Shown here one piece after another: positions 18,466-29,000 of a DNA stretch of 50,647 bases (positions are counted from its first letter, which is position 1; every line of letters starts with the position of its first letter). The stretch is from Verrucomicrobiota bacterium (GTDB taxonomy: Bacteria > Verrucomicrobiota > Verrucomicrobiia > Limisphaerales > CANJSG01). The notes beneath the pieces are model-generated. The model was not told the origin of the DNA and ran no database searches. It was given only the letters and a program-made list of their open reading frames with translations. The position numbers and the translations under genes are program-made. Location of the stretch: NCBI GenBank assembly GCA_947476875.1, contig CANJSG010000004.1, positions 1 through 50,647 of the forward strand, written 5' to 3'.

Positions 18466-18756
18466 ACAAAGGAGTGTCTTCACACCGAGAACGATGGCTG
18501 ACTTGCCTGCGGCCTCGGACACAGACCTGGCGGTAAGGCGAAGGCTCCTGCCGAGCCGCCGCTGTGCGTCCTAAAATCCTCGCGGCCACAGCGGCCAAGC
18601 AATTGGCCTCGGTCGCCTTCGAGCTTCCCGCGAGAAGCGACCCTGTTGGTCGGAGGCCCCAAGGCGGCTCGGCGGGAGCCGTCGCCCTACCACGCGGGAC
18701 TTCACCCGACTCTGCGAGACTTCACCTCTCTTGCTCGGGTTGACGACACTCCTTGG
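18466..18756. repeat. About 290-bp inverted-repeat-bounded interspersed element (MITE/REP-like)
   Basis: Imperfect terminal inverted repeats ACAAAGGAGTGTCTTCACACCGAG (18466-18489) and CTCGGGTTGACGACACTCCTTGG (18734-18756). Internal inverted pair GGTAAGGCGAAGGCTCCTGCCGAGCCGCC (18532-18560) and GGCGGCTCGGCGGGAGCCGTCGCCCTACCA (18663-18692). Confidence 0.7.
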
Positions 18757-18840
18757 CTCCACCTCGCCGGGAAATCGGGTTGCGGGCGCTGCCCGCCAGG
18801 GTTCAGGTTCAAGGGCTCACAATCAGGGCCATTTAATTGC

Positions 18841-19671
18841 ATGAACACGTCACATCGCCTCGCGACACTTGCTCTTCTCGTGGTCGGCTTGCTCATTGGG
18901 CCGGTCCAAGTTCGAGCCGCTGACGAGGAAGTCATTGAAAAGGCAAAGGCGGATCCAAAAACGCTGTTCGCAGCCACGAAGGCGACGGCGGAGAAGGGAG
19001 ATGCGCAGGCGCAATACGACTTGGGAATGCTTTACGACAATGGTCAAGGCGTGGAGACGAACCGTATCGAAGCAATCGGGTGGTATCGTAAGGCTGCTGA
19101 ACAAGGCAATGACCCCGCTCAATTTCTATTGGGCGTGATCTATGACTTTGGCTTGGGCGCGCAGAAGGACTCCGCCGAAGGATTGAAGTGGATGCGCAGG
19201 GCGCTGGAAAAAGGCTACGCGCCCGCGCAAAACTACATGGGAGTGCTGTTCAACTATGGAGTGGGCCGGGAGAAGAAGGACCCTGCCGAAGCGGTGAAGT
19301 GGTATCGGAAGGCGGCAGACCAGGGAAACGCAACCGCGCAATACAATCTTGGTGAGCTCTACTACGATGGCAGGGGCGTGGAGAAAGACTACGTAGAGGC
19401 GGCGAAGTGGTATCGCGAGGCGGCCATGCAGAACGATGTTTTCGCACAAACCAGCCTGGGTTCGCTCTACGAATTTGGCCAAGGGGTGAAGAAGGACTAC
19501 GTGGAAGCCTATGCTTGGAGGAATATGGCGGCGAAAGACAATCGCGGACTGGGTGCTCTGCGCGATGTTCTCGAAAGCAGAATGTCGCCCACGCAGGTCG
19601 CCGAAGCCCAAAAGCGCACCAAGGAACTCCGCGCCATGATCGACGCGAAGACGAACGCCGCGAGCAAGTGA
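18841..19671 (+). CDS. Sel1-like (TPR/SLR) repeat protein with signal peptide
   Basis: Repeated A-Q-x-x-L-G-x-x-Y-x-x-G-x-G-V...A-x-x-W-Y-R-K-A-A units; N-terminal MNTSHRLATLALLVVGLLIGPVQVRA. Confidence 0.92.
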   Translation: MNTSHRLATLALLVVGLLIGPVQVRAADEEVIEKAKADPKTLFAATKATAEKGDAQAQYDLGMLYDNGQGVETNRIEAIGWYRKAAEQGNDPAQFLLGVIYDFGLGAQKDSAEGLKWMRRALEKGYAPAQNYMGVLFNYGVGREKKDPAEAVKWYRKAADQGNATAQYNLGELYYDGRGVEKDYVEAAKWYREAAMQNDVFAQTSLGSLYEFGQGVKKDYVEAYAWRNMAAKDNRGLGALRDVLESRMSPTQVAEAQKRTKELRAMIDAKTNAASK

Positions 19672-19713
19672 CCGCTCCGTTCCCCGCGTAGCTGGTTCCC
19701 CCGTCTTCCCGAC

Positions 19714-19992
19714 TCACGAATCTTCGGGCCGTCTTCTTCCCCGTGCTGGCGGAACCGGAGCAGCCACGCCTGCGGCATCGACTCTTGGTTGGGGCTTTTC
19801 GCCCGAAGATTGCACGACCCGCGTATCCGTCACGGGCGATTCCATGAACTGGGCCGACGCTTTCACCTTCTTCGAGTAGCCGTCATGCGGCATGGAGAAA
19901 CTCTCGATCCGAATCACTTTGTCATCCGGCGAGATGGTCAGGTTCTTCTTTTTGTAGCTCTTCAGCAGTTCCAGAAACAGCGTGCGCGGCAA
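19714..19992 (-). CDS. Hypothetical protein (start uncertain; TTG)
   Basis: 92-aa ORF on minus strand, LFLELLKSYKKKNLTISPDDKVIRIESFSMPHDGYSKKVKASAQF; protein-like composition but partner-less. Confidence 0.35.
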   Translation of the reverse strand: MPRTLFLELLKSYKKKNLTISPDDKVIRIESFSMPHDGYSKKVKASAQFMESPVTDTRVVQSSGEKPQPRVDAAGVAAPVPPARGRRRPEDS

Positions 19993-20007
19993 CCGGTAGG
20001 AGGTTCG

Positions 20008-21189
20008 TCAATTCCGTGATCCGGCTTTGGCCGCATCGTGCTTTTCGTGCAGCCGCTTCCAGAAGTCCTTCCAATACGTGTCGTAGTAGTCCTGCGCCGC
20101 GAGGTCGATGTGTTCGAGCTTGGAGACCTTGGGCGCGGTGGCCGGGTTGTAGCCGGCGAGATGCCCCTTGCCGGCGCGGACGCGGGGCGAAACGAAACGC
20201 CATTCGGAGGTGCCGAGCACTTCCTCGCACAGTTTCGCCAAATCGGGGTCGTAGGTCCTGAATTGGTCGCGGGTGTGAATGTGGTTGTGGTCATGGTCCA
20301 TGGTCCGATTGGTGTCGAACCAGTCCTGGAATCCCTCCGCCCAATACTCCGCCTGGCTCGCCATCGAGTAGGTTTGTTTCGGCCCGCCAAACACGATGAG
20401 GACCTTGTCGGTCCGCGTGACCATGACGTCCGCCCGGGCTGGACGGCCGTTGACGAGGATGTCTCCTCGGTCGAGGCATTTGCCGAAAAACTCCCGCGTT
20501 TCGGCCGGGAACGATTTCACCAGGGCATCCAGCAGACTGACCGGGGTTTCACTCTTCACCCGCCGGAACTTCTGGGCGGCGTAGCCATCGTTGTAGAGTC
20601 CCTTCGTCTTGGCGTTTTCGAACGCCGCCTTGACCCGGGCGTTCAGTTCCTTGTCGAAGCCGGCCCCTTGCACCACGTGGCCGAACTCGTGGATCAGAAT
20701 GCTCTCGAGCTGCATGCCTCCTTCGTATTCGAGCACGTCCTCCTCGGCGAAGAGCACCACCTGGCGGTTGTTCTTCGTGGTGAGAAATCCCCGCTGCCGC
20801 CAGTTGTAGAAGTCGAGCTCCTTGCCGGTCTTGTCCGACGCGAAGAGCGGCACGTCGGAGGTCAGTTCCTTGTGGCCTACCAGGACACACAACACCTTCC
20901 TCTCCCGGATTCTCTGGGCGATGTCGGGACGGATGCTCTTCATCACCATGTCGAACTGGTAGGCGGCTTCGAGGTGGGCGAAATCCGAAACGTTCGTCGA
21001 CGTGGCGATCAGGATGTCCTGAACCCAGGTGCCCTTCTTGAAGAAGTTCGGGTCGAGCTTGTATTCCGCAGCTTGCTCCACGGACACGGGTTTGACCTGA
21101 AGCAGCGCATCGGCCGCGGGGAGTTCGACGCAGGCAAGCGCCAAGACAGTCAGAGAGCGCAGGAACGTTTTCATGGCGGAGGCTTTCAT
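20008..21189 (-). CDS. Putative secreted zinc metallopeptidase-like protein
   Basis: Signal peptide (MKTFLRSLTVLALACVELPAADA) and HEXXH motif in SILIHEFGHVVQGAG. Confidence 0.7.
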   Translation of the reverse strand: MKASAMKTFLRSLTVLALACVELPAADALLQVKPVSVEQAAEYKLDPNFFKKGTWVQDILIATSTNVSDFAHLEAAYQFDMVMKSIRPDIAQRIRERKVLCVLVGHKELTSDVPLFASDKTGKELDFYNWRQRGFLTTKNNRQVVLFAEEDVLEYEGGMQLESILIHEFGHVVQGAGFDKELNARVKAAFENAKTKGLYNDGYAAQKFRRVKSETPVSLLDALVKSFPAETREFFGKCLDRGDILVNGRPARADVMVTRTDKVLIVFGGPKQTYSMASQAEYWAEGFQDWFDTNRTMDHDHNHIHTRDQFRTYDPDLAKLCEEVLGTSEWRFVSPRVRAGKGHLAGYNPATAPKVSKLEHIDLAAQDYYDTYWKDFWKRLHEKHDAAKAGSRN

Positions 21190-21240
21190 GGGTTGGAACG
21201 TTGTCGTTGCTGAGAGTTCACAGGCTGCATTTGGTCCATT

Positions 21241-24200
21241 CTACTCCACGACGAGCACGCCGCGCATCATGCGCCAGTGTCCGGGGAACGTGCAGATGAA
21301 CGGGTAGTCGCCGGGAGCGGCGGGAGCGGTGAAGACCAACTCGGCTTTCCGGCGGGGCTGCACGAGCGGCGTGGCGTGGAGAACTTTTGCCGACGCAGGA
21401 ATGTAGCCCCGCGCCATGCCGTCGGGCTGGGCGGCCAGCTTGTCGGCGAGTGCGCCGACTTCCTCCGCGGAGCCGGGCGCGAGGATGAGGAGGTTGTGCA
21501 GCATGAGGTCGGGATTCTCGAAAATCAGGCGGACCTTCGCGCCCGCTTTGACCCTCAGTTCCCTGGGGGCGAACTGCATCTTGTTCGGAACAGCCTGGAC
21601 CATGAGGGCGTCGCCCAGGCTGGCGTTGGCCTTGGCGAACTCCGCGGCCATGGCGTTGAGCTGGTTGGTATCGGCCGCGGGATGCGCCGTGGTGAGGCGT
21701 TGGCCGAGCGGGTCGTAGAGAAACACGGCTGGCGGGTTCTTCGCTTTGCGGAAAACGCAGTCGATCACGTTCAGGCCGGCGCGGAGATCGAGTTGGACCT
21801 GCTGGTCGTTGATCCACATGGAATCGGAGGAGAGCAGCTGCACACCGTTGACCAGGACATCGAGGTAACCGTGGCGGACGGAGAGGACGGCGGGCTGCGC
21901 GGCGTCCGCCTGGACGAACGTGCGGCGGGCGCCTTGGCCGACGTCGAGCCATTCGGCAAGGCGGGTTTCGGGGGCGATCTCCAGAACGGGAACGCTGCGG
22001 CCTTTGGCGGGTTTGGTGCCGTGCTTGAGGTCGGCGAGCATGTGCTGCACGTCGGCGTTGGTGGTGGTCAACCCATGAAGCGCATGCTCGACGGCGGGCA
22101 TCGCGGGGCGGAGATGGGCGATGGCGTCCACGACTTCCATCTGCACGCGCGGATGCGGATCGGCAGCCATCTGGTGGAGGAGGTCGGCGGTGTTCGGAAG
22201 TCGATCGGCTTGGAAACGGATCATGCGGACGGCGGCGGCACGATACTGGAACGACTCCGCCTTAAGGAGCTCGGCCAGCAGCAAAGGCCGGGTCTGTTCG
22301 AGTCCCTCAGCAACGAAGAGAGCCTCCAGTGCGGACTGGTTAAAGTCCGGCTTCGTGCGGTCGAGGCCGGTGACCCACTTGTCCAAAGCCGGGAGCATGG
22401 ACGTGCCCTTCTTTCGCAATTCGATCCGCGTGTGGTGGCGCACAATGTCCTGCGTGTTGCTTCCGAGGAGGGAGAGCAGCTCGGCAACGCCCGCTCCCTC
22501 GATGCGCGGGAACGTCTTCACCACCGGTTTCGCATTGTGAACGACGCGCCAGATCCGGCCGTGGTCATGGTCCCAGTGCGGGTCGCGCATCGGGTGCTGC
22601 GCGTGGCCGATGATCGGGCTGCAGAAGTCGGACACGTAGAGCGCGCCGTCGAATCCAAACTCGAGATCGGCCGGCCGGAACGCGGCGTTTGGCGAAGAGA
22701 CCACGTCCAGCCGTTTCGAACCGCGGACCATGCCCTTCTCGTAGTCGTAGTTCCAAAGGGAGACGGAGTAGTTGCCGAGCAGCGCGGCGCTGGCCATTCC
22801 CTGTTGGTATTCGTCGGGGAAGTTCGGGCTGGAAATGCTCGCGATGCCGGAGCCTTTGCCGTTGCTGCCCGTGTTGCCGTAGCTGAACGGATGATAGACG
22901 GCGAGCGGCGTCCACGTGAGGGCCAGCGTGTCGAGCGGCAGGCCGTCGCCATACATCTGGAAAATGTTGCCGGTGCGGTCGTGGGTGATCTTCCACGGAT
23001 TGGGCGTGTTGCTCTGCCACTCGGTCTCGACCCGTCCGGTGCGCGGATTCAACCGGTAGGTCGTGGCGTCAATGCCGCGCACGACCCCGAACGGCGTCTC
23101 CAGCGTGGAGCGGTGGAACACGCCGTCGCAGAACAGCACGTGTCCAATGGGATCGGTCGCGATCATTCCGCCGTGATGCGAGTCGGTCACGTCGATGCCG
23201 CGGAACAGTTCGCGCTTCGTGTCGGCCTTGCCGTCGCCGTTGGTGTCGGTCATCAGCCAGAGCTTCGGTTGTTCGGAAATGATGACGCCCCACTCGGTGA
23301 AGGCGACGCCATCAAGGGCGTCGAGGCCCTCGGCGAAGGTGGTGCACTTGTCGGCCTTGCCATCATGGTCGGTGTCTTCGAGGACGATGATTTTATCCTG
23401 CGGCGGCAGCCCCGGCACGGTGTGGGGAAAGGACGGCATGGTCACCACCCAGAGCCGTCCTCGAGCGTCGAAGGCGATCTGCACGGGATTCTTCAGCTCG
23501 GGAAACTCCGCTTCGGATGCGAAGAGATTCACGGTGTAGCCGTCGGCGACTTTGAACTCCGCCTGCGCTTCGGCCGGCGGTTTGATGATGCCGGTGTTCT
23601 TGCCGTCGTCATGGCCTTTGATCGGCGGCAGGGGCGGCAGCCACGGAAGCGGGATATCGGCGAACTTATTGGCCGGAGTCGCGGCCAGTTCATGGACGAC
23701 CGCTTCGGTCGCGGCGATCATCTCGTGGTAGCGCGGAATCTCGGCGCTGTTCTCCTCCTGGCGCTTGCGGATGCCGTAATAGAGGTCGGCGTTCTTCGGG
23801 CGAACAACCTCGGCGACATAGTAGTTCTTTCGCGCGACCGCCTTCACCACTTCAGCCATGCGTGCGGAATCCGCTTTGGCCACTGCCGGGGCGCCAAGCA
23901 GTGCCCGAGCGATGGTCCTGGTCATTGCATGATTGCCCGCTTCGTTGAGATGGAGGCCATTCGAAGTCAGCCGGGTTTTGCTTTTCGAATAGGCCTCCTT
24001 GCTTGACGCGAACAAGTCCACGAAGAGCGCCCCGCGCGCCTTCGCCGTATCGCTGATGGCCTTGGCGTAGGCCGCCACGTCGCTGTTGCGCTTCTCGACA
24101 TCCAGCACTTGGCCGCCTTTTTCCAATGCCGTCGGGGAAAGCAGGACCAGCTTCGCGCCGGGATGAAGCCGGACGATCTGGTCAAGGTATCCATCGAGCT

Positions 24201-24567
24201 GTTTGCGGAAGTCCGTGAGCCCGGCCGCGCCGCCAAACGCCTCGTTCATCCCGAAGCCCGCGATCACGACTTTCGCCGACCATTTGGCGAGCAGTTCCTT
24301 CATGTGGGCCTCGTAGCCCTCGGGTCGCAGGCGGTAGCCGACCTCATCACCGGTCCAGGCGAAGCTCCGGAAGCGCAGTTTCTTTTCGGGATGCGCGAGC
24401 TGGACCAGCGCCTCCAGTTCGCCGTGTTCGCCCAGGCGCTCAACCATCGAATTGCCGTAGGAGAGGATCGTGTCGTTGTTTTGGAACGCCACGGCCGCAT
24501 GCGCCCCAGTGGGTGCGAGGACGGTGCAGACGAAGAGGATCGAAAGGATGGCTAGGAATCTGGACAT
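21241..24567 (-). CDS. PVC-type multidomain protein: SGNH hydrolase, beta-propeller dehydrogenase, HEAT-like and azurin-like cupredoxin domains
   Basis: SGNH-like ILSYGNSMVERLG...AGFGMNEAFGG...SNGLHLNEAGNHAM; propeller FKVADGYTVNLFASEAEFPELKNPVQIAFDARGRLWV; C-terminal cupredoxin MLHNLLILAPGS...PGDYPFICTFPGHWRMMRGVLVVE. Start chosen at MSRFLAILS. Confidence 0.85.
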   Translation of the reverse strand: MSRFLAILSILFVCTVLAPTGAHAAVAFQNNDTILSYGNSMVERLGEHGELEALVQLAHPEKKLRFRSFAWTGDEVGYRLRPEGYEAHMKELLAKWSAKVVIAGFGMNEAFGGAAGLTDFRKQLDGYLDQIVRLHPGAKLVLLSPTALEKGGQVLDVEKRNSDVAAYAKAISDTAKARGALFVDLFASSKEAYSKSKTRLTSNGLHLNEAGNHAMTRTIARALLGAPAVAKADSARMAEVVKAVARKNYYVAEVVRPKNADLYYGIRKRQEENSAEIPRYHEMIAATEAVVHELAATPANKFADIPLPWLPPLPPIKGHDDGKNTGIIKPPAEAQAEFKVADGYTVNLFASEAEFPELKNPVQIAFDARGRLWVVTMPSFPHTVPGLPPQDKIIVLEDTDHDGKADKCTTFAEGLDALDGVAFTEWGVIISEQPKLWLMTDTNGDGKADTKRELFRGIDVTDSHHGGMIATDPIGHVLFCDGVFHRSTLETPFGVVRGIDATTYRLNPRTGRVETEWQSNTPNPWKITHDRTGNIFQMYGDGLPLDTLALTWTPLAVYHPFSYGNTGSNGKGSGIASISSPNFPDEYQQGMASAALLGNYSVSLWNYDYEKGMVRGSKRLDVVSSPNAAFRPADLEFGFDGALYVSDFCSPIIGHAQHPMRDPHWDHDHGRIWRVVHNAKPVVKTFPRIEGAGVAELLSLLGSNTQDIVRHHTRIELRKKGTSMLPALDKWVTGLDRTKPDFNQSALEALFVAEGLEQTRPLLLAELLKAESFQYRAAAVRMIRFQADRLPNTADLLHQMAADPHPRVQMEVVDAIAHLRPAMPAVEHALHGLTTTNADVQHMLADLKHGTKPAKGRSVPVLEIAPETRLAEWLDVGQGARRTFVQADAAQPAVLSVRHGYLDVLVNGVQLLSSDSMWINDQQVQLDLRAGLNVIDCVFRKAKNPPAVFLYDPLGQRLTTAHPAADTNQLNAMAAEFAKANASLGDALMVQAVPNKMQFAPRELRVKAGAKVRLIFENPDLMLHNLLILAPGSAEEVGALADKLAAQPDGMARGYIPASAKVLHATPLVQPRRKAELVFTAPAAPGDYPFICTFPGHWRMMRGVLVVE

Positions 24568-24654
24568 GGATTGGAAGTGTGAAGCGGGATTCTGCAATGT
24601 GGGCGGCGGGTGCCAAGGACGTTGTCCCTGCTCTCGCGAAGGTTCCGAGGGACG

Positions 24655-26064
24655 CTACGCGAAGATTTCATTCACCACCCGTCCATGCACATCGGTCAGG
24701 CGGAAGTCTCGGCCGGTGTGGCGGTAGGTGAGGCGTTCGTGGTCGATGCCCATCAATGCGAGGATCGTGGCGTGCAGGTCGTGGACATGGACCTTTTGGT
24801 CGACGCAGTAGAAGCCGTATTCGTCGGTCACGCCGTAGCTGAAGCCGGGTTTCACGCCGCCACCGGCCATCCACATCGTGAACGCGTGCGGATGATGGTC
24901 GCGCCCATCAGAGCCTTGCATGGTGGGAGTGCGGCCAAATTCGCCGCCCCAGATGACGAGCGTGTCCTTGAGTTGGCCGCGGGCCTTGAGGTCCTGGAGC
25001 AGTCCGGCGATGGGACGATCGACTTCGTGGGCCAGACGGCCGTGTTCCTTGGGCAGGTCGCCGTGGGAATCCCAGTAGGGATGGCTCACCTGCACGAAGC
25101 GGACCCCGCGCTCGCTGAAACGCCGGGCCAGCAGGCATTGCCGGGCGAAGGACGCCGTCTTCGGGTCATCCAGGCCGTAGAGCTTTTTCGTGGCTTCCGA
25201 CTCGCGGGAAACATCCATCGCCTCGGGCGCCTCGGTTTGCATGCGGAAGGCGAGTTCGAAGGATTCGATGCGCGCCTCCAGGGCCGGATCGGTTCCAGCG
25301 CGGGCGAGGTGCTTCTGGTTCATCTCGCCGAGCAGGTCCAGTTGGGCCCGTTGCAATGGGGTGTTCGCGTTGGGGTCGTGCAGGTAGTTGATCGTCGCTT
25401 TCTCCACCGGACCGCCGCCTCCGATGGGCGTGCCTTGATGAACGGCGGGAAGAAAGGCGCTGGACCAGTTGCCCACGCCGCCGTGTCCGAACGTGGGATT
25501 GATGGTGATGAAGCTGGGGAGGTTCTGATTTTCCGTGCCCAAGCCGTAGGAGAGCCACGAGCCCATGCTGGGCCGGACAAATGTGTCGGAACCCGTGTGC
25601 AGTTTCAGGAGCGCGCCGCCGTGCGCTTCATTGGTTCCATGGATGGACTTGATGAAACAGATGTCGTCCGCGCAGGCACCCACCAGCGGAAACAGATCGC
25701 TGATCATCGCGCCGGACTGGCCGTAGGGCCGGAATTCCCACGGCGACTTCCAGAGGTTCGACGTCTTGGCGAACTGGATGCGCGGCTTGTCGAAGGGCAG
25801 CGGCTTGCCCGAGTCGCGAATGAGCGCGGGCTTGTAGTCAAACGTGTCCACGTGCGACGGGCCGCCGTGCATGAAGAGGAAAATCACCCGCTTGGCCCGC
25901 GCCGGAAACATGGGCGGCTTGGCGGCCAGCGGATTGACGTTCGTGCCGGCGGAGGCGCGCTCAAGGGACGACATCAGGCCGAGCAGCGCGAGGTTGCCGA
26001 ACCCGGCGGAGCATTGGCGCAGCATCTGGCGGCGGGAAACGGGCGTGGGTAATTCGTGCGGCAT
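24655..26064 (-). CDS. DUF1501 domain-containing (sulfatase-like) protein, Tat-type N-terminus
   Basis: SRRQMLRQCSAGFGNLALLGLMSS; VIFLFMHGGPSHVDTFDYKP; LVIWGGEFGRTPTMQG...DGRDHHPHAFTMWMAGGGVKPG. Start at MPHELPTP rather than the longer ORF to 26574. Confidence 0.9.
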   Translation of the reverse strand: MPHELPTPVSRRQMLRQCSAGFGNLALLGLMSSLERASAGTNVNPLAAKPPMFPARAKRVIFLFMHGGPSHVDTFDYKPALIRDSGKPLPFDKPRIQFAKTSNLWKSPWEFRPYGQSGAMISDLFPLVGACADDICFIKSIHGTNEAHGGALLKLHTGSDTFVRPSMGSWLSYGLGTENQNLPSFITINPTFGHGGVGNWSSAFLPAVHQGTPIGGGGPVEKATINYLHDPNANTPLQRAQLDLLGEMNQKHLARAGTDPALEARIESFELAFRMQTEAPEAMDVSRESEATKKLYGLDDPKTASFARQCLLARRFSERGVRFVQVSHPYWDSHGDLPKEHGRLAHEVDRPIAGLLQDLKARGQLKDTLVIWGGEFGRTPTMQGSDGRDHHPHAFTMWMAGGGVKPGFSYGVTDEYGFYCVDQKVHVHDLHATILALMGIDHERLTYRHTGRDFRLTDVHGRVVNEIFA

Positions 26065-26068
26065 GGCG

Positions 26069-29000
26069 TTACTCCCGGTAGATGAATTCATTGGCGGCAA
26101 AGAGCATCTGGCACCACGCGGTCCAGGCGGCTTCGTCGTTCTTCGTCGGTTCCGTGCGTGGCAGCGACGCGATAAACCGTTCGGCCCGCTCCGTTTCAGT
26201 TTTTGTCGGTAAACGGCCGAACGCGCGTTCGTAAGCGAGCTGGATGCGGGTGGTCGAACTGTCCGCCGCCGCCGCTCCCAGATTCTTCGCAAAGGCGCGG
26301 GCGGATTCCTTGACCAGCGGGCTGTTGAGGAAGAACAGCGCCTGATGCGACACCACCGTCGGGATGCGCTTGGCGGTGCCGACGCTGGGATTGGCGAAAT
26401 CGAAGATGGTGAACACGTCGAAGACCCGGTCGCGCACCACGGGAAGATAAACTGAGCGGCGGACGGACGAGGCGGACACGGTGTCGGTCGGGGTGTATTC
26501 GTCGTTCTTCCACGACACGAGCGAACCGCCGGCGGTGGCATCCAGCCGGTCGGAGACGGCGAGCAACGCATCACGGATCATTTCGGCTTCGAGGCGTTGT
26601 CGCGGGAAATGCCAGAGAAGCCTGTTGTCCGGATCCACCGTCGATCCCTTGGCGATGGCAGCGGCGGTCAGGTGTGTCTCGTCCGTCTTCTTCGAGGCAG
26701 AAGCACTTTCGCGGTGGCCACCATTTCCCACCTGGCGCCAAGTCGCGCTCGTCAGGATCAACCGGTGGAGCCGCTTCACATCCCAGCCGGAGCGCATGAA
26801 TTCGCGGGCCAGCCAGTCGAGCAGCTCCGGATGCGACGGGGTTTCACCGCGGACGCCGAAATTGTCGGGCGAACGCACGAGGCCTTCACCGAAGTGGGCC
26901 TGCCAGATCCGATTCACGATGACGCGCGCCGTGAGCGGATTCTCCGGGCTGGTCAGCCACTGGGCGAGTTCGAGGCGGCCACTGCTCTTGACCGGCAGGG
27001 GCGAGGATCCCGGCTTGTAGGCGACCTGCACGAAGCCACGCGGAACGGGCTCCTTCGCCAGGTTCAGGTGGCTGCCGCGGATGTGCACCGGCAAATCCAC
27101 CGGCTTGTCCTCATCGACCGCGAGCGCGAAGGCCACCGGCGCGGGGCTGTTCGTCTTCGCCATGTCACGGGCGGCCTCCAGCGCGACGATGGCGTCGCGG
27201 GTCTGCTCCGGGTAAGAGGGCCGCGGATCCTTCGGCAACGCGAACACGCCGCCCGGCGCGAAGAGCGCGTCGTGCGTCTCCGCCACGGCGAGCAGTTCGC
27301 GGTCGGCATCGGCAAGGTCGTTGAACTCCCAACGCGCCACGACCTCGGTGCCGTCCACCTTGCCCGCGTTTTCAAAATGATCCTTCAACTGGGCAGCCGT
27401 CAGCGCGGAGCGATGGACGAAAACCTCGTCAAGCAACCCCTTGAAGTTCACATGGCCATCCGCCCGTCGACCCAGGACCAGCGGTCCTGTGCCGGCGACG
27501 CGGGTCCGTTTGATCTCCGTTTCACCCGCGGCCGCGCCGTCCACGAACAGGCGCAAGGTCACGCCGTCGTAGGTCATCGCGAGGTGGTGCCATTGGTTTG
27601 CCTTGAGCGGTTTCCCTTCGTTCCAGACCGCGAAGACGTTTTCCTTGCCGCCGCCTATGTTCAGGTAGGCGCCGGCGCGATTCCGATCGAGCATCAGCGC
27701 GTAGTGTCCTTCGGCCCATTCATTCGCGCCTTTGCTCACGAGCCACCGGCGTTGGTCTCCGTCCTTGGGAAACGGGCTGAAGCGAACCCAGGCCTCGACG
27801 GTGAGCTGCTTGGGTTCGAGTGCGACGGAATGGGGCAGCTCCAGATGATTGCGGCCATTGCCTTGAAAGGCCGCGCCGACTTTCCCGGGAGCCAGCCTCA
27901 GTCCTTTGGCGGTGTCGGAAAGTTTCTCTTCGTTGGCGAGAAACCCGGCGATGGTTGACGGATCAGAAGCCAGGCCCCGCAAGGTCCGGCTCACCGGATT
28001 GGTGGAAGGATCGGGGGCCATCAACTCGCGGAGCCGCGCCACCAGATTGGTCGGCTGCGAGGATTGGTTCGTCGACGGTGAGGAAGCTGCCGAGGCGAGA
28101 CAAGTCCCAAGGTTGGTTCTCCAACTGGATCGAAGCGCCTTGTCCGCATTCTCGATTGCCCGGGCCACTTCATTGCTCTTCGCCGCGAAGACCTTGTCGT
28201 GCGCTGCGATGGCGGCGAGCTGGGACGTGCTGGTGATGCGGCGTTCGTTGAACTTCGAGACGAACGCCAGGTTCTCCATCGTCTTCGTGCTCCGGAAAAT
28301 CCCGGCCAGCGCGTAATAGTCTCGCGCCGAGATCGGATCGAACTTGTGGTCGTGGCACCGCGCACAGCCGACGGTCAGCCCCAGAAAAGCCCGGCTCACC
28401 ACGTCGATCTGTTCATCGACGAGGTCCATGACGAGTTTGGGTTTGTCCTGCTCGGCCAGCATCTTCGGCCCCATCACCAGCAGACCCGTGGCGGTCCATC
28501 GATCGAAGACGGCCTGTTCGCCGACGCCGTTGGTCGGGAGGAGATCGCCTGCGAGCTGCTCGGTGATGAAGGCGGCGAAAGGCTGGTTGGCATTGAACGA
28601 CCGGATCACCCAGTCGCGATACCGCCAGGCGTTGGCCATGACCTTGTTCTCGTCCTGGCCGTTCGAGTCGGCGTAGCGCGCGACATCCAGCCACCATCGC
28701 CCCCAACGTTCGCCATAACGCGGCGATGCCAGCAGACGATCGATCATCCGCTCGAAGGCATCCTTCGCTGGATCCTTGAGGAAGGCGGCGATTTCTTCGG
28801 GCGTCGGTGGAAGCCCCGTCAAATCGTAGGCCGCGCGCCGGATCAACGTCCGCCGGTCCGCGATCGGAGCGGGCGACAGCTCCTTTTCCTTCAGCTTGGC
28901 CACGACGAACGAATCGATGGGATGAACGCGGCGCGAGAACAACGAAGACTTCTTCGGCGGTTCAGCGGTGCGGATCGATTGGAACGCCCAGTGGACCCGG

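Noticed and set aside
18646-18840. Upstream extension of the Sel1 ORF
   Set aside because: Lies inside the repeat element; a good signal peptide starts at 18841.
21277-24006. 909-aa plus-strand ORF
   Set aside because: Antisense to the PVC multidomain gene, whose domains are recognisable; no recognisable motif in this frame.
26065-26574. Upstream extension of the DUF1501 ORF (24655..26574)
   Set aside because: Overlaps the end of the DUF1553 gene; a normal Tat-type N-terminus begins at 26064.
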